Below are positions 9,450 to 18,419 of a stretch of DNA of 64,000 nucleotides, piece after piece. The notes below the pieces were generated by a model. It saw only the letters and a list, made by a program, of their open reading frames with translations. It did no database searches and had not been told where the DNA came from. This stretch comes from Symbiodinium natans (lineage: Eukaryota > Sar > Dinophyceae > Suessiales > Symbiodiniaceae), in NCBI GenBank assembly GCA_905221605.1, contig CAJNDS010000018.1, forward strand, positions 1 through 64,000, written 5' to 3'. Each line of letters opens with the position of its first letter. The first letter of the stretch is position 1. The translations under genes were made by a program, and so were the position numbers.

Positions 9450-10742
9450 ATGGCAGACCTTCACCCCGTTCTCAGCCGTGAACAGGCAATGGAGGTACTT
9501 CTTGAGTCTCTATTCCTACCGCTGCCGGTTTACCCTACAACTCCATCTGGTGCCGCCGCAGCAAGCAATCTGGACCTGGCATCCTCACGCACCCCTGCGG
9601 GAGAAGCGATCCCACACTTGAACCGCCAGATACGGATAGCCTCGCGCACCTGCAGTTTCTTGAAGCTGCTCGCGGAGAAAGTTCACCGGCACATGGGAGA
9701 CTTGCGGCTCTACCTTCCCAAAACCGCACCTCGAAACTTGGCCGCAAAACGGAAGCATGAAGAGATGATGCTGACAGAGCCTCGCTCTCCTACTCTGACG
9801 TACCATCAGAAGCGCCAGCTCCTCTTCATCTCTCAGGCGATTCGAGACTACACCAACGATGGCCCTGGCCAGAACTCCTTCCAGCTCGAAGATGCGGAAC
9901 CTACCACCCAGCGCATCTGGACGTACCTGACGCGCCACTTCGGCCAAGGTGAGGTGCACTTTATGATTGCTAACGCCCTGTCGCATCTACACCTTCTCAT
10001 GCGATCGTCAACTCCATGCCTACTCTCAGGCATTGAGCAGTCACAGCCATCGTATGCTCCAGGACAGGGCTCGGACTACTTCCCTGTCAATCTTCGTCTG
10101 CACGATGACAAGCAACTGGACCTTCAATACTTCGACCTGCAGGCGCTAAGGCGAGCCTCCACAGTATACCGGGTGCAGCAGCTGCTCAAAGTCTCTTCTT
10201 CCGCCGAAGGGGCATCGCCAGTTAAGAATGGATGGCGCTTTCAACATCAGGACCATCACCTCAATGGTTTGTCCTACGACCAACATCTCCTGGCTCTGCT
10301 GCCTCATCTTACTCACTACCAGGACCAAATTCGCGAAGATTTGGTCACCTACAGGCAGTGGCTGCTTCGAGAAATCAACGCAGAGGAAGTTTCTTGGATT
10401 CAATCCTTGATCGCGGACACGGTTATCTCGCGAGGTGAACTACTGGAGCTCTTCGAGGATGCCCTGCTAAAGCAAGTCAACTCTGCATTTCAAGCTAATG
10501 CTGGTATTCCTAACCCTGAGGATCATTCTCAAGACTTCCAGAACAGCATGGCCCTCCGCTTCTATCAAATCATCAATCCGCTCTATGATGACATCTACGA
10601 AGAGCACAAGCCCTATGCAATAGTGTTCAAGATGCTCACCTCCTCTCATCGTGGACGGCTTCGGTCCCTCCTTCGAGCTCGAGAAGCTGTCATTCTGGCG
10701 TCCCCACATCGGACAACCAGCCTGGTTCCAGTATGCGAGTGA
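9450..10742 (+). CDS. Unknown protein, paralogue 4 of the family
   Basis: 430 residues. The start ATG at 9450 is chosen because it follows hairpin H14 and aligns with paralogue 2. The open frame extends upstream to 9285 only because hairpins H13 and H14 happen to be open in that frame. Landmarks in order: EVLLESLFLPLPVYP (about residue 15), RIASRTCSFLK, PRNLAAKRKHEEMM (basic), GPGQNSFQ, IWTYLTRHFG, SDYFPVNLRLHDDKQLDLQYFDL, GWRFQHQDHHLNGLSYDQHL, FYQIINPLYDDIYEEHKPYAIVFKMLT. It is the intact reference copy for the family. The stop TGA at 10740-10742 lies inside hairpin H15. No known domain is recognised. Confidence 0.75.
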   Translation: MADLHPVLSREQAMEVLLESLFLPLPVYPTTPSGAAAASNLDLASSRTPAGEAIPHLNRQIRIASRTCSFLKLLAEKVHRHMGDLRLYLPKTAPRNLAAKRKHEEMMLTEPRSPTLTYHQKRQLLFISQAIRDYTNDGPGQNSFQLEDAEPTTQRIWTYLTRHFGQGEVHFMIANALSHLHLLMRSSTPCLLSGIEQSQPSYAPGQGSDYFPVNLRLHDDKQLDLQYFDLQALRRASTVYRVQQLLKVSSSAEGASPVKNGWRFQHQDHHLNGLSYDQHLLALLPHLTHYQDQIREDLVTYRQWLLREINAEEVSWIQSLIADTVISRGELLELFEDALLKQVNSAFQANAGIPNPEDHSQDFQNSMALRFYQIINPLYDDIYEEHKPYAIVFKMLTSSHRGRLRSLLRAREAVILASPHRTTSLVPVCE

Positions 10743-10765
10743 GGTCGCCTCCAGCAAACTGAACC
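10725..10765. repeat. Hairpin element H15, overlapping paralogue 4 stop
   Basis: Arms CAGTATGC (10729-10736) and GCAAACTG (10754-10761) pair at 7 of 8 positions. Extending outward, GGTT and AACC also pair past a one-base bulge. Core GAGTGAGGTCGCCTCCA. A degenerate core-like remnant (GAACGAGTAGGTCACTT) lies near 11,014 and may mark the end of the cluster. Confidence 0.88.
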
Positions 10766-11102
10766 ATCAAATCCCTAAGTTCCTCTAGTCCGAATTCTGG
10801 ACTTAATCACACCTCCAGACCACTGCTCGCACTGCAGAAGAAAAGCCTCCATGCCTTATAATGCACAAGCGCCAGCCTGCTAAGCTGATGCCCCCCAGAC
10901 TCGGCCTGCCCGCCAGCTTGCCTGCTGAGGTTGAGGACCAATCTCGCAGAGAAGTGTACAGAAGCGCAACCCGCCTGGCTACAATGGCCAGGACATCGAA
11001 ACAGACCAGGTCCCGAACGAGTAGGTCACTTAATTTTCACCCTCGATGCCCGCCAAGGTGCGGGACATAACCCGCACATGCGTTCGAAATGAAATGAAAT
11101 GA

Positions 11103-11103
<1 letters not shown>

Positions 11104-11150
<47 letters not shown>

Positions 11151-11178
11151 GAGTAGGAGTAGGAGAAGTAGTAGAAGC

Positions 11179-11224
<46 letters not shown>

Positions 11225-11272
11225 CTAGTACTCGTACTCGTACTAGTACTAGTACTAGTACTTGTACTACTC
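11104..11272. repeat. TAG trinucleotide microsatellite with variant tail
   Basis: Near-perfect GTA/TAG repeats with a few GGA interruptions, degrading into TACTAG/TACTCG units after about 11,222. Reading frames across it encode only homopolymers. Confidence 0.95.
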
Positions 11273-11319
11273 CCTGCAAAGGGGGTCCCTTCGGGGGGGG
11301 GGGGGCAAAGGGTCAAAGC

Positions 11320-11457
11320 CCTCAAGCCCCCCTTTAGCCCCCCTTTAGGCCACCCTTTAAGCCCCCCTTAAGCCCCCCCCTTAAGCCCCCCCTTAAAGCC
11401 CCCTTGAAGCCCCCCCTTCAAGCCCCCTTTTAAGCCCCCCTTTAAGCCCCCCTCTAA
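11320..11457. repeat. C-rich TTTAAGCCCCCC repeat block
   Basis: Degenerate tandem units of the form CCCCCTTTAAGC, the same family as the larger block at 14,845-15,160. Confidence 0.85.
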
Positions 11458-11745
11458 TACTTGCTGGGCCTTTTTTGGAGGGTTTGGGCAGCAGTTTAAA
11501 AAGCGTAATACTTGCTGGGCCTTTTGCGGAGGGTTTGGCAGCAGTTTAAGAGGCCTGATACTTGCTGGGCCTTTTGTGGAGGGTTTGGGCAGCAGTTTAA
11601 AAGGCGTAATACTTGCTGGGCTTTCTGTGGAGGATTTAGGCAGCAGTTTAAGAGGCCGAATACTCGCTGGGCCTTTTGTGGAGGGTTGGGGCAGCAGTTT
11701 AAGACGTCTAAGAGGCTTAATACGAGGATTTAAGCAGCAGTTTTA
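11458..11745. repeat. 51-bp tandem repeat, about 5.5 copies
   Basis: Units begin TACTTGCTGGGCC at 11,458, 11,509, 11,559, 11,610 and 11,661, with a degraded copy after that. Each contains TTTGTGGAGGGTTTGGGCAG. The period of 51 (one copy 50) keeps one frame open with a 17-residue repeat, but nothing else suggests coding. Confidence 0.9.
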
Positions 11746-11754
11746 GGGGCCTAA

Positions 11755-12030
11755 TGCGAGCATCGTGTTTGCAAATGGGGGGGGCTGTGCCCCCCCCAAC
11801 CCCCCCGCTTCTTTAAGCCGGGCAAACTCGCGTGGAAGCATATGAATCATGTCCAAAACAAAACAAAACACGCGGTTCTCGGCTTAGCCCCGCGCCACGT
11901 CACTGCTATGCAAATGGGGGGGGGCTGCGCCCCCCCCAACCCCCCCGCTTTTTTCTGCCGGGCAAGCTCGCGTGGAATCATATGAATCATCTCTGAAAAA
12001 AAACATGGGGTTCTCGGCTTAGCCCCGCGC
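11755..12030. repeat. Dispersed G/C-palindrome repeat, two copies
   Basis: Two copies of a ~110-bp element (around 11,755-11,855 and 11,900-12,030). Each has GCAAATGGGGGG, a run that folds on the following GCCCCCCCC, then GCCGGGCAA and CGCGTGGAA, and ends near CATATGAATCAT. Two inverted copies lie at 13,205-13,450. Confidence 0.75.
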
Positions 12031-12107
12031 CACGTCACTGCTATGAACTCACTGCTCCTTGAAACTCGAGTAATGAACACAAAAAACAAAAGAAGAAGCG
12101 AGCGGGG

Positions 12108-12235
12108 TGGAATTGCCCTTAAGCTCCCCTTTAAAAAGGGGTAGGGGATCAAAACAAAATTATTTGGGATCAAAAAAAATTTATTTCTAGGCGGATCAAA
12201 AAAAAACTTATTTGGGATCAAAAAATAATTTACTG
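12108..12235. repeat. GGATCAAAAAA-type repeat, inverted relative to 14.25 kb
   Basis: Four GATCAAAA units separated by AAATTTATTT-like spacers, preceded by GGGGTGGAATTGCCC. The same units occur as GATCCTAAATAAATTTTTT at 14,243-14,315 in opposite orientation. Confidence 0.7.
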
Positions 12236-12282
12236 AAGGCTTTGAAGGCTTCTTGCAAGCGAAGCGGAGGCCGTAAACGCGC

Positions 12283-12565
12283 AGAAATGCAGCAGTTCTG
12301 GCCGTTCGCAAGCTCTAAATACCGAAAAAACACAGCATTTATGCAGGAACTACTGAAAATAGCAGCATTTCTGAGTTCCCAGAGAGGCTGCAGATATTGT
12401 AAATAGCAGCAGTTCTGCGCTTTCAGAAGCTGGAAATACTGTAAACTGCAGCATTTCTGAGTTTCCAGAGGCTGCAAATACTGAAAATAGCAGAATTTCT
12501 GCGATTTCAGAGGCTGGAAATACTGTAAATAGCAGCATTTCTGAGTTTGCAGAGGCTGCAAATCA
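12283..12565. repeat. About 42-bp tandem repeat
   Basis: Six or so degenerate units of the type TAGCAGCATTTCTGAG...CAGAGGCTGCAAATACTGTAAA. Alternating units vary between GAGTTTCCAG and GCGATTTCAG. Confidence 0.85.
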
Positions 12566-12599
12566 ATGCTGGCATCTTGGCATTAGAAGTTTCCAAAAA

Positions 12600-13200
12600 A
12601 TGCGTATACTCTGAAGCATGTATATTATGGCATAGTATTGTATATTCTTGTATAGTATTGTATGACATTGTATATTCTTGAATATTTTTGCATATTGTCA
12701 TACATATTGTTGAGTATTACTGTATTGTCGTGTGTTTTCTTGTGTTTTTGTATAATATTTTATATTTGTTGCATATTGTTGAATGTAATTGTATATTTTC
12801 AAAATTATTGTGTATTATTCTCTTTTTTGTAGATTACTGTACAGTATTGTATATTGTTGAATTTTCTTTGTATATTATTGCAGATTATTCTATATTATAG
12901 TATATTATTGTATGTTAGTGTATATTATGTCTATTATTGTATATTATTGTATACTATGTTACATTATTGTAAGTCATTGAGTTTTTTTGCTTTTCTATAT
13001 TACTGTATATGTTTGTATATTTTCCAAAATTATTGTATATATTGTTGTATATTATTGAATATTTTTGTATATTATTGTATATTGTTGTCGATTATTGAAT
13101 ACTATTGTCAATTACTGAAAATTGTTGTAAGTTACTTTTGTTTTACGTGTATATTGCCGCCTCTTCTTGTATATACTTGAAAATTGTTGTATTTTGTGTA
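12600..13200. repeat. AT-rich TATTGTATATT tract
   Basis: Long degenerate run of TATTGTATAT-like units. The frames through it encode Tyr/Ile/Leu-rich strings with no other sign of a gene. Confidence 0.85.
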
Positions 13201-13204
13201 TTGT

Positions 13205-13450
13205 TATATTATGCGAAAAAGTTGAAGCAAGCTTGCCGGGACTAAGAAAACAGCGGGCGGGTTGGGGGGGGGCGCAGGCCCCCCCCCCATTGGCAAACAC
13301 AACGCTCGCATCATTGGTTTGGAAAGGATATTCATATGCTTTGAAGCAAGCTTGCCCGGCTTTCAAAAACAGCGGGCCCCATTTGCAAACACAATGCTCG
13401 CATCATGGGTTTGGAAGGGATTCATACGCGTTGAACAAGCTTGCCCGGCG
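13205..13450. repeat. Inverted copies of the dispersed G/C-palindrome repeat
   Basis: Two tandem copies (GAAGCAAGCTTGCC...AACAGCGGGC...GCAAACACAA(C/T)GCTCGCATCAT) that are the reverse complement of the 11.75-12.03 kb copies. Confidence 0.75.
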
Positions 13451-13890
13451 CCAAACAAACAATAAATATGTATTGTGTATTATGAGTTTTATATAAAATA
13501 GCATTAAATAGCATTAAATATATACATCTACGCTTTCTTATAACGATTTCTTATATTCTTATGATACAAAGGTATACTATACGATATTGTGTTCTATGAT
13601 ACTCTATTCCACTGTATAATATTATTGTACTTTGTTTTAATATATACACATACATATATATATATATATTATAACATATGATGTTATGTTATGTTTGCTA
13701 CAGAACTGAATATACCATAATGACCAAAAACTAATGAATACAAAACAAACTTTGACCACGGGACCGGGAAGCCACGGGACCAGAGGGCCAGAGGACCGGA
13801 GGACCGGAGGACCAGAGGACCACGTGACCAGAGGACCTTAGGAGCACAGCACCAAGCAACCAGAAGGCCAGAATACGTATGCTGTGAAGC
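13451..13890. other. AT-rich spacer with GGACCAGAGG units
   Basis: AT-rich to about 13,740, then seven or eight degenerate GGACCGGAGGACCAGA units (13,755-13,840). No gene is supported. Confidence 0.6.
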
Positions 13891-13899
13891 AAGCTGGCA

Positions 13900-14215
13900 C
13901 GACTTCTTCCTTGCTTTCTTTCTTTTGTTATTTCTTGTCTTTTTCTTTCTTTCTTGATTCCTTCCTTCCTTTTCCTTTTCCTTTCCTTTCCTTTCTCTCC
14001 TCTCCTCTCCTTGCCTTTCCTTTCCTTGCCTTTCCTTCCTTCCCTGCTTCCTTGCTTCCTTGCTTCCTTGCTTCCTTGCTTCCTTGCTTCCTTGCTTCCT
14101 TGCTTCCTTCCTTCCTTCCTTCCTTTCTTCCTTCCTTCCTTCCTGGCCTTCCGTCCTTTCGCCCTTCCTTCCCTCCCTCCCTCCTTTTCTCCCTCCCTCC
14201 ATCCCATTTTCTCTT
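13900..14215. repeat. CTTC/CTTG polypyrimidine tract
   Basis: Continuous CTTCCTTG, CTTCCTTC and CCCTCCCTCC repeats. Open frames on either strand are artefacts of the tetranucleotide period. Confidence 0.95.
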
Positions 14216-14242
14216 TCTGCGTCGGAAGAACAGAATAATTTT

Positions 14243-14677
14243 TTTGATCCTAAAAAAATTTTTTCTTGATCCTAAATAAATTTTTTCTTGATCCTAAATA
14301 AATTTTTTTTGATCCGCATCCCTTTAAAAAGAGTCTCACTTCTCTGGTTTCGAAGAATGAAACCCAAAAAACAAAACTAGATTCGAGGGGGGTGGAATTT
14401 AGAATAAATTCCCTTCTTTCTTTTCGTAAAGGGAAATGAATGTTTAGAGTCTCACTTCTCTGGTTTCGATGAATGAAATCCAAAAACAAAAACAAAATGT
14501 AAAACAAGATTCGAGGGGGGTGGAATTTAGAATACATTCCCTTCTTTCGCTTCGTAAAGGGAAATGTATGTTTAGAGTCTCACTTCTCTGGTTTCGAATA
14601 ATGAAATCCAAAAAAAATAGAAAAATATAACAAGATTCGAGGGGGGGTGGAATTTAGAATAAATTCCTCTCTCTCTC

Positions 14678-14774
<97 letters not shown>

Positions 14775-14840
14775 TCGAAGAACGAAATCCAAAAAGCAAA
14801 ACAAGATTCGAGGGGGGTGGAATTTAGAATAAATCCCTTC
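14243..14840. repeat. About 120-bp tandem repeat interrupted by a CT microsatellite
   Basis: GATCCTAAATAAATTTTT units are followed by about four copies of a unit carrying AGAGTCTCACTTCTCTGGTTTCGA (starts 14,331, 14,448, 14,574; the last partial at 14,770) and GATTCGAGGGGGGTGGAATTTAG. A pure (CT)n run at 14,667-14,771 sits inside the last unit. Confidence 0.88.
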
Positions 14841-14844
14841 AGTA

Positions 14845-15160
14845 AAGCCCTCCCCCTTAAGCCTCTCTAGCCCCGCCCCCCTTTAAGCCCCCCCCTTTAC
14901 CTTTAAGCTCCCTTCAAAGCCGCCTTGAAGCCCCCCTTCAAGCCCCCCTTTAAGCCCCCCTTGAAGCCACCTACAAGCCCCCCTTTAAGCCCCCCTTTAA
15001 GCCCCCCCTTGAAGCCCCCCTTAAAGCCCCCCTTCAAGCCCCCTTCAAGCCCCCCCCCCTTAAGCCGCCCTTAAGCCCCCCCTTAAGCCCCCCCTTAAGT
15101 CCCCCCTTAAGCTCCCTTAAACCCCCCCTTAAGCCCCCCCTTAAGCCCCCCTTTGAGCAA
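14845..15160. repeat. C-rich TTAAGCCCCCC tandem repeat
   Basis: More than 20 degenerate units of CCCCCCTTAAGC and CCCCCTTCAAGC. Same family as 11,320-11,457. Confidence 0.92.
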
Positions 15161-15193
15161 AGGTGGTGGGCCCATCAAGAACAAAAGTGTAGG

Positions 15194-15712
15194 CCCATCA
15201 CGCTTCACGCGTGGCTTCGCACTTCGCGTGGCTTCGTGTGGCTTCCGCACGTGGTTGCGCGCATGGCATCGCATGTCGCTTGTGTGGCTTTCGCGGCCTC
15301 GCGCGTGGCTTCGCGCGTGCGCGTGGCTTCGCTCAAGTGAACTTCGCATGTAGGTGTCAAAAGCCTGGTACTTCGAACAAAACCCCAGAAGCAAAGGACA
15401 TTGCACTCTGGCTTCGCGCGCACGCGTGGCTTCGCGTGCGTGGCTTCGCGCGCGTGACTTCGCGCGTGTGGCTTCGCGCGCGTGGCTTCGCGCGCGTGGC
15501 TTCGCGCGCGCGGCCTCGCTCGCGGCTTCGCGCGCGCGGCTTCGCGCGCGTGGCTTCGCGTGCGCGGCTTCGCGTGCGCGGCTTCGCGCGGGGGCGGGTT
15601 TCGCGCACGTGGCTTCGCGCGCGCGGCCTCGCGCGGGGCTTCGCGCGCATGGCTTCGCGCGCGGGCTTCGCGCGGCTTCGCGCGCGGGCTTCGCGCGCTT
15701 CGCGGCTGCCTG
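15194..15712. repeat. GCGCGTGGCTTC tandem array
   Basis: Highly repetitive GGCTTCGCGCGCGT units, about 12-14 bp each, in all degrees of degeneration. Open frames exist in several phases on both strands (Arg/Ala-rich), as expected of a GC-rich array without TA dinucleotides; I do not treat them as genes. Confidence 0.92.
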
Positions 15713-15856
15713 CGCCCGACCCCTGAGCGGACCATTGTGGGGTTATCCACGAGTAGCCAACGCTACCGTAGCGGTCGATGTTCGACTATGGTCATAACCG
15801 AAACATGCGGTAAACAACCAGTGCCGACCCTCCCGCAGGGGGGGTAGGCCTGTTTG

Positions 15857-15975
15857 CCCCATGGTGATCAGCCAGTGGGGTCTTAAGGGGACACCGCCCT
15901 CTGCACAGGCAACGTAGAGGCGCACGGTGTTCGCCGTACCGAAGGTTCTTACCCCATGGTGATCAGCCAGTGGAG
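15857..15975. repeat. Paired hairpin element, downstream of element copy 1
   Basis: Two motifs, 15,857-15,880 (CCCC...GGGG outer stem) and 15,952-15,975. Both have the core CCATGGTGATCAGCCAGTGG, whose inner TGG/CCA can also pair. Same family as the pairs at 25.1-26.3 kb. Confidence 0.75.
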
Positions 15976-16503
15976 CTATCCCAGAGTAGCCAAGGGCTAC
16001 CAATTCCATCACTCTTGACAGGTTCTGTCCCCCCAACAAGGCATGGCGCCTTAGGAGGGAGCACTGACGACACTCGGGCCACGTTTGTGTTGGCAGAGTG
16101 CCAGCGCCTTAAGGGCTGCATTATTTGCTCGTACTGAATTGCTCCCTCATGCTTATGCCTGCAGGGACAACACGTCACCGCTTTGAGAGCAGAGGGCTCT
16201 AGCTCTGTGGGATTCCGATGACCGTACATCTTGCACCAAAGGCTAGTAAGCTTGGATCTGTAGGGCTGTAGGGAGCCTCGAGTAGGCAAGCCTTGCTGGC
16301 GGCCCGTTGCACCGTAGCCCAGCACCTGGTGCCAGAGCAAAGGGCGTTGGCCGGATGCCATCAGACGCGGAGGAGTTGCCAGAGTGAGGTATTGTTTGCT
16401 GCATGCCGCCGCGGAGGGCTCCGTGGCACTTGGCATATCTAGAAAACCCTCGATTGGGAGGCCACCCTAGTTGGTTCCATCTTGGCGCGCAGTGTGCAAC
16501 CAA
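15963..16503 (-). pseudogene. Third, fragmentary copy of gene B C-terminus
   Basis: The translated minus strand contains 'KMYGHRNPTELEPSALKAV', which aligns with 'KMYCRRNPTVPEPSALKGV' of gene B copy 1 and 'RMYCHGTPKDPDPSALRAA' of copy 2. The similarity continues into a Gln-rich segment. It is frame-broken at both ends. Only the last ~170 residues of gene B are represented, so at least three tandem copies of the element once existed here. Confidence 0.6.
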
Positions 16504-16849
16504 TTTTAAGTATCCCGCAGTCGCCCTTGTGGCCCCAACGGAAATGGAAGATTAACGTTGAGAGCACAGACATTGGTTATTAGTCCCATGCCGCCGGGGT
16601 ATTCGCATCGCCTGGCCTACTAGGCCCTCCTTTCGCCGCTGGCGGTGCTTGCGGTGGTATCATAACCTGATGTGGCACACTGCCTTGCGGGTAAGCATCG
16701 AGGGACATCCAGGTAACGTTGGTATTGGGATCCCAGACCACTATGTAGATCCCTTGCTGCAGCACCGCACTGGCAGTTTTAACCGGAGTGCACGGCCGCC
16801 CTGGGTAATGTGCCAGGCGCTTTAGGTTCAGCAGATGCCACAGGCCCGC
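16504..16849. other. Spacer between gene B fragments
   Basis: No intact gene. It lies between the third gene B fragment and the end of gene B copy 1 and probably represents decayed 3' sequence of the element. Confidence 0.4.
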
Positions 16850-18412
16850 TCACTGCCAGGGGCCATCCCAGCCGTCTTTATGACGCCACCCTTGTTTAGA
16901 AGACACTGCTTCTTCATGCGACACATGACTTGCAGACCAATATTTGACTCCAATGGGGTTCGCCAAGGGGGTCCGGCAGTTGCTTGTGTTCCGGCTCCCG
17001 GCTGCTCCAATAGTTCTTCCTCCTCCGCCCCCCATGGGGGGACACCCTTGCTATTGGCACGCTAGCCAGTTGCGCCACCGTGGTTTTGGCAGCACCCCAC
17101 AGCGTATTGGCAGCCTTTTTGATTTGCCAGGATTGGACCTCTCCATCGGTTTTGTGCCAATAGGGAAAGGACGAGACCCCTTTGAGTGCAGAGGGCTCAG
17201 GCACTGTGGGATTCCGACGGCAATACATTTTGTACCAGGGGCTGTTGAGTTGTTGCTTGGTAGGGTGCTTGGCGCGCGCAAGGCCTTTGAGGGCAGCCCA
17301 GTGTGCAGTAGCAGCATCATACCACTCCAGACGAGCGCGATTGGGCCCGCGCACGGTTGGTGACGCAATCAGCTTGTTGCAGTGGGCATCTGCCATAGCC
17401 GGGAGCCGAAAGGGGATGCATACATCCACTTCCCGCAAGGCTGCCAAGTTCGTCGAGTGTAGCTCCGAAAAACGCCAATTTTGCACTTGCAGTTCCACCT
17501 CTTCCCAACTGCTGTGCACAACTAGCAGAGCCTTTTCAGGTGCCGCCACAGAGGGCTCCGTGACATATGGCACTAAAAGAAGCCCTTCCAATGGGAGGAA
17601 TCAACGGAAGGAAACAACCACTCGAGACGTGACATCAGGCCACTCTAGGTTGTAAATGGACCAGAAGTGCTCCAGAGTTTGGCTGGCCACCGAAGCTGCG
17701 AGGGCCTGCCGTATGGCCTCCAGGAAGTGCCCAGGAAATGCGTTCAGCTGGAACACGGAATATTGACGCTGCCCCAACGCATGCGATCCCTCCACGAAAG
17801 CATTGACGGCGGGCGTTTGCTCCTTTCGAGCAGCTTCGACACTAGCTCGCCAGGCAGAAGCTACCCACGCGCACAAGCGTGACGCCCTTGTATCACGGGC
17901 AGCCCATCCTGATCTTTCTCATATACTGTGTGGGGGCATGTGGGCGTTCGATACGCACGTCCCGCCAATGATGCCACGATGGCCGCCGGGGGCACGTTGA
18001 CCTGAAGATCAGTAATACGCCTTTCCGTCTCAGGAAACCCTAACACAATGGGCAGACCAGCTGTGCGCCCAGGTAGCGGAATGCCAACAAAAGGGCCCCC
18101 ATCCAGTAATCCGGATCGCTGTAACATAGCATCGCTTGGGATATCTGCCACAGCAAAGAACAGATCAGCGATGTACTGTGCAGTGGAGAGCTTAAGGCAA
18201 ATCGGTATGATCGGGTCATAGATTTGCAGGTAGGCTGCAGGGAAAGTTTCCGGCAGGTGAAGGAGCTTGTCAGCGACTTCCAAGAGGGAATTTGGATCAG
18301 CTAACCTGCTTGGCAGGCTTTGTAACAGCTCCTCGTAGGTACGGTAGGCGCGGAGCTGCAGCTCATGCGTGGTCAGATGGGTTGAATCGCGGAGGTTGCC
18401 ATAAAAGCCCAC
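16850..18412 (-). pseudogene. Gene B, copy 1 (unknown protein, frame-broken)
   Basis: Homologous to gene B copy 2 over its whole length: 'NLRDSTHLTTHELQLRAYRTYEELL' at the N-terminal side, 'LLHLPETFPAAYLQIYDPII', 'GRTAGLPIVLGFPETERRITDLQVNVPPAA', then 'NWRFSELHSTNLAALREVDV' and 'WDGPWQ' at the end. The frame changes at least three times (near 17,870, 17,595 and 16,950). Relative to copy 2 about 45 residues are missing between 'CLKLS' and 'TAQYIADLF', an in-frame internal deletion. It lies directly downstream of gene A copy 1, as in copy 2. No function is recognised. Confidence 0.7.
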
Positions 18413-18419
18413 TTACGGA

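Noticed and set aside
556-10765. Bacterial integron attC sites
   Set aside because: The constant-core and variable-stem logic is similar, but the core has no attC R-site consensus, no integrase is visible and the genes look eukaryotic.
11026-11371. Poly-Val, poly-Leu and poly-Thr ORFs
   Set aside because: Translations of the TAG microsatellite in different frames.
11458-12565. CRISPR-like arrays
   Set aside because: The 51-bp and 42-bp repeats are contiguous without unique spacers, no Cas-like gene is present and the setting is eukaryotic.
13684-14238. ORFs encoding KERKEGR or PSFLPSFL repeats
   Set aside because: Produced by the CTTC/CCTT tetranucleotide tract, not by a gene.
15194-15712. 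Long Arg/Ala-rich ORFs on both strands
   Set aside because: They are by-products of a GC-rich 12-14 bp tandem array lacking stop codons; several frames are open at once.
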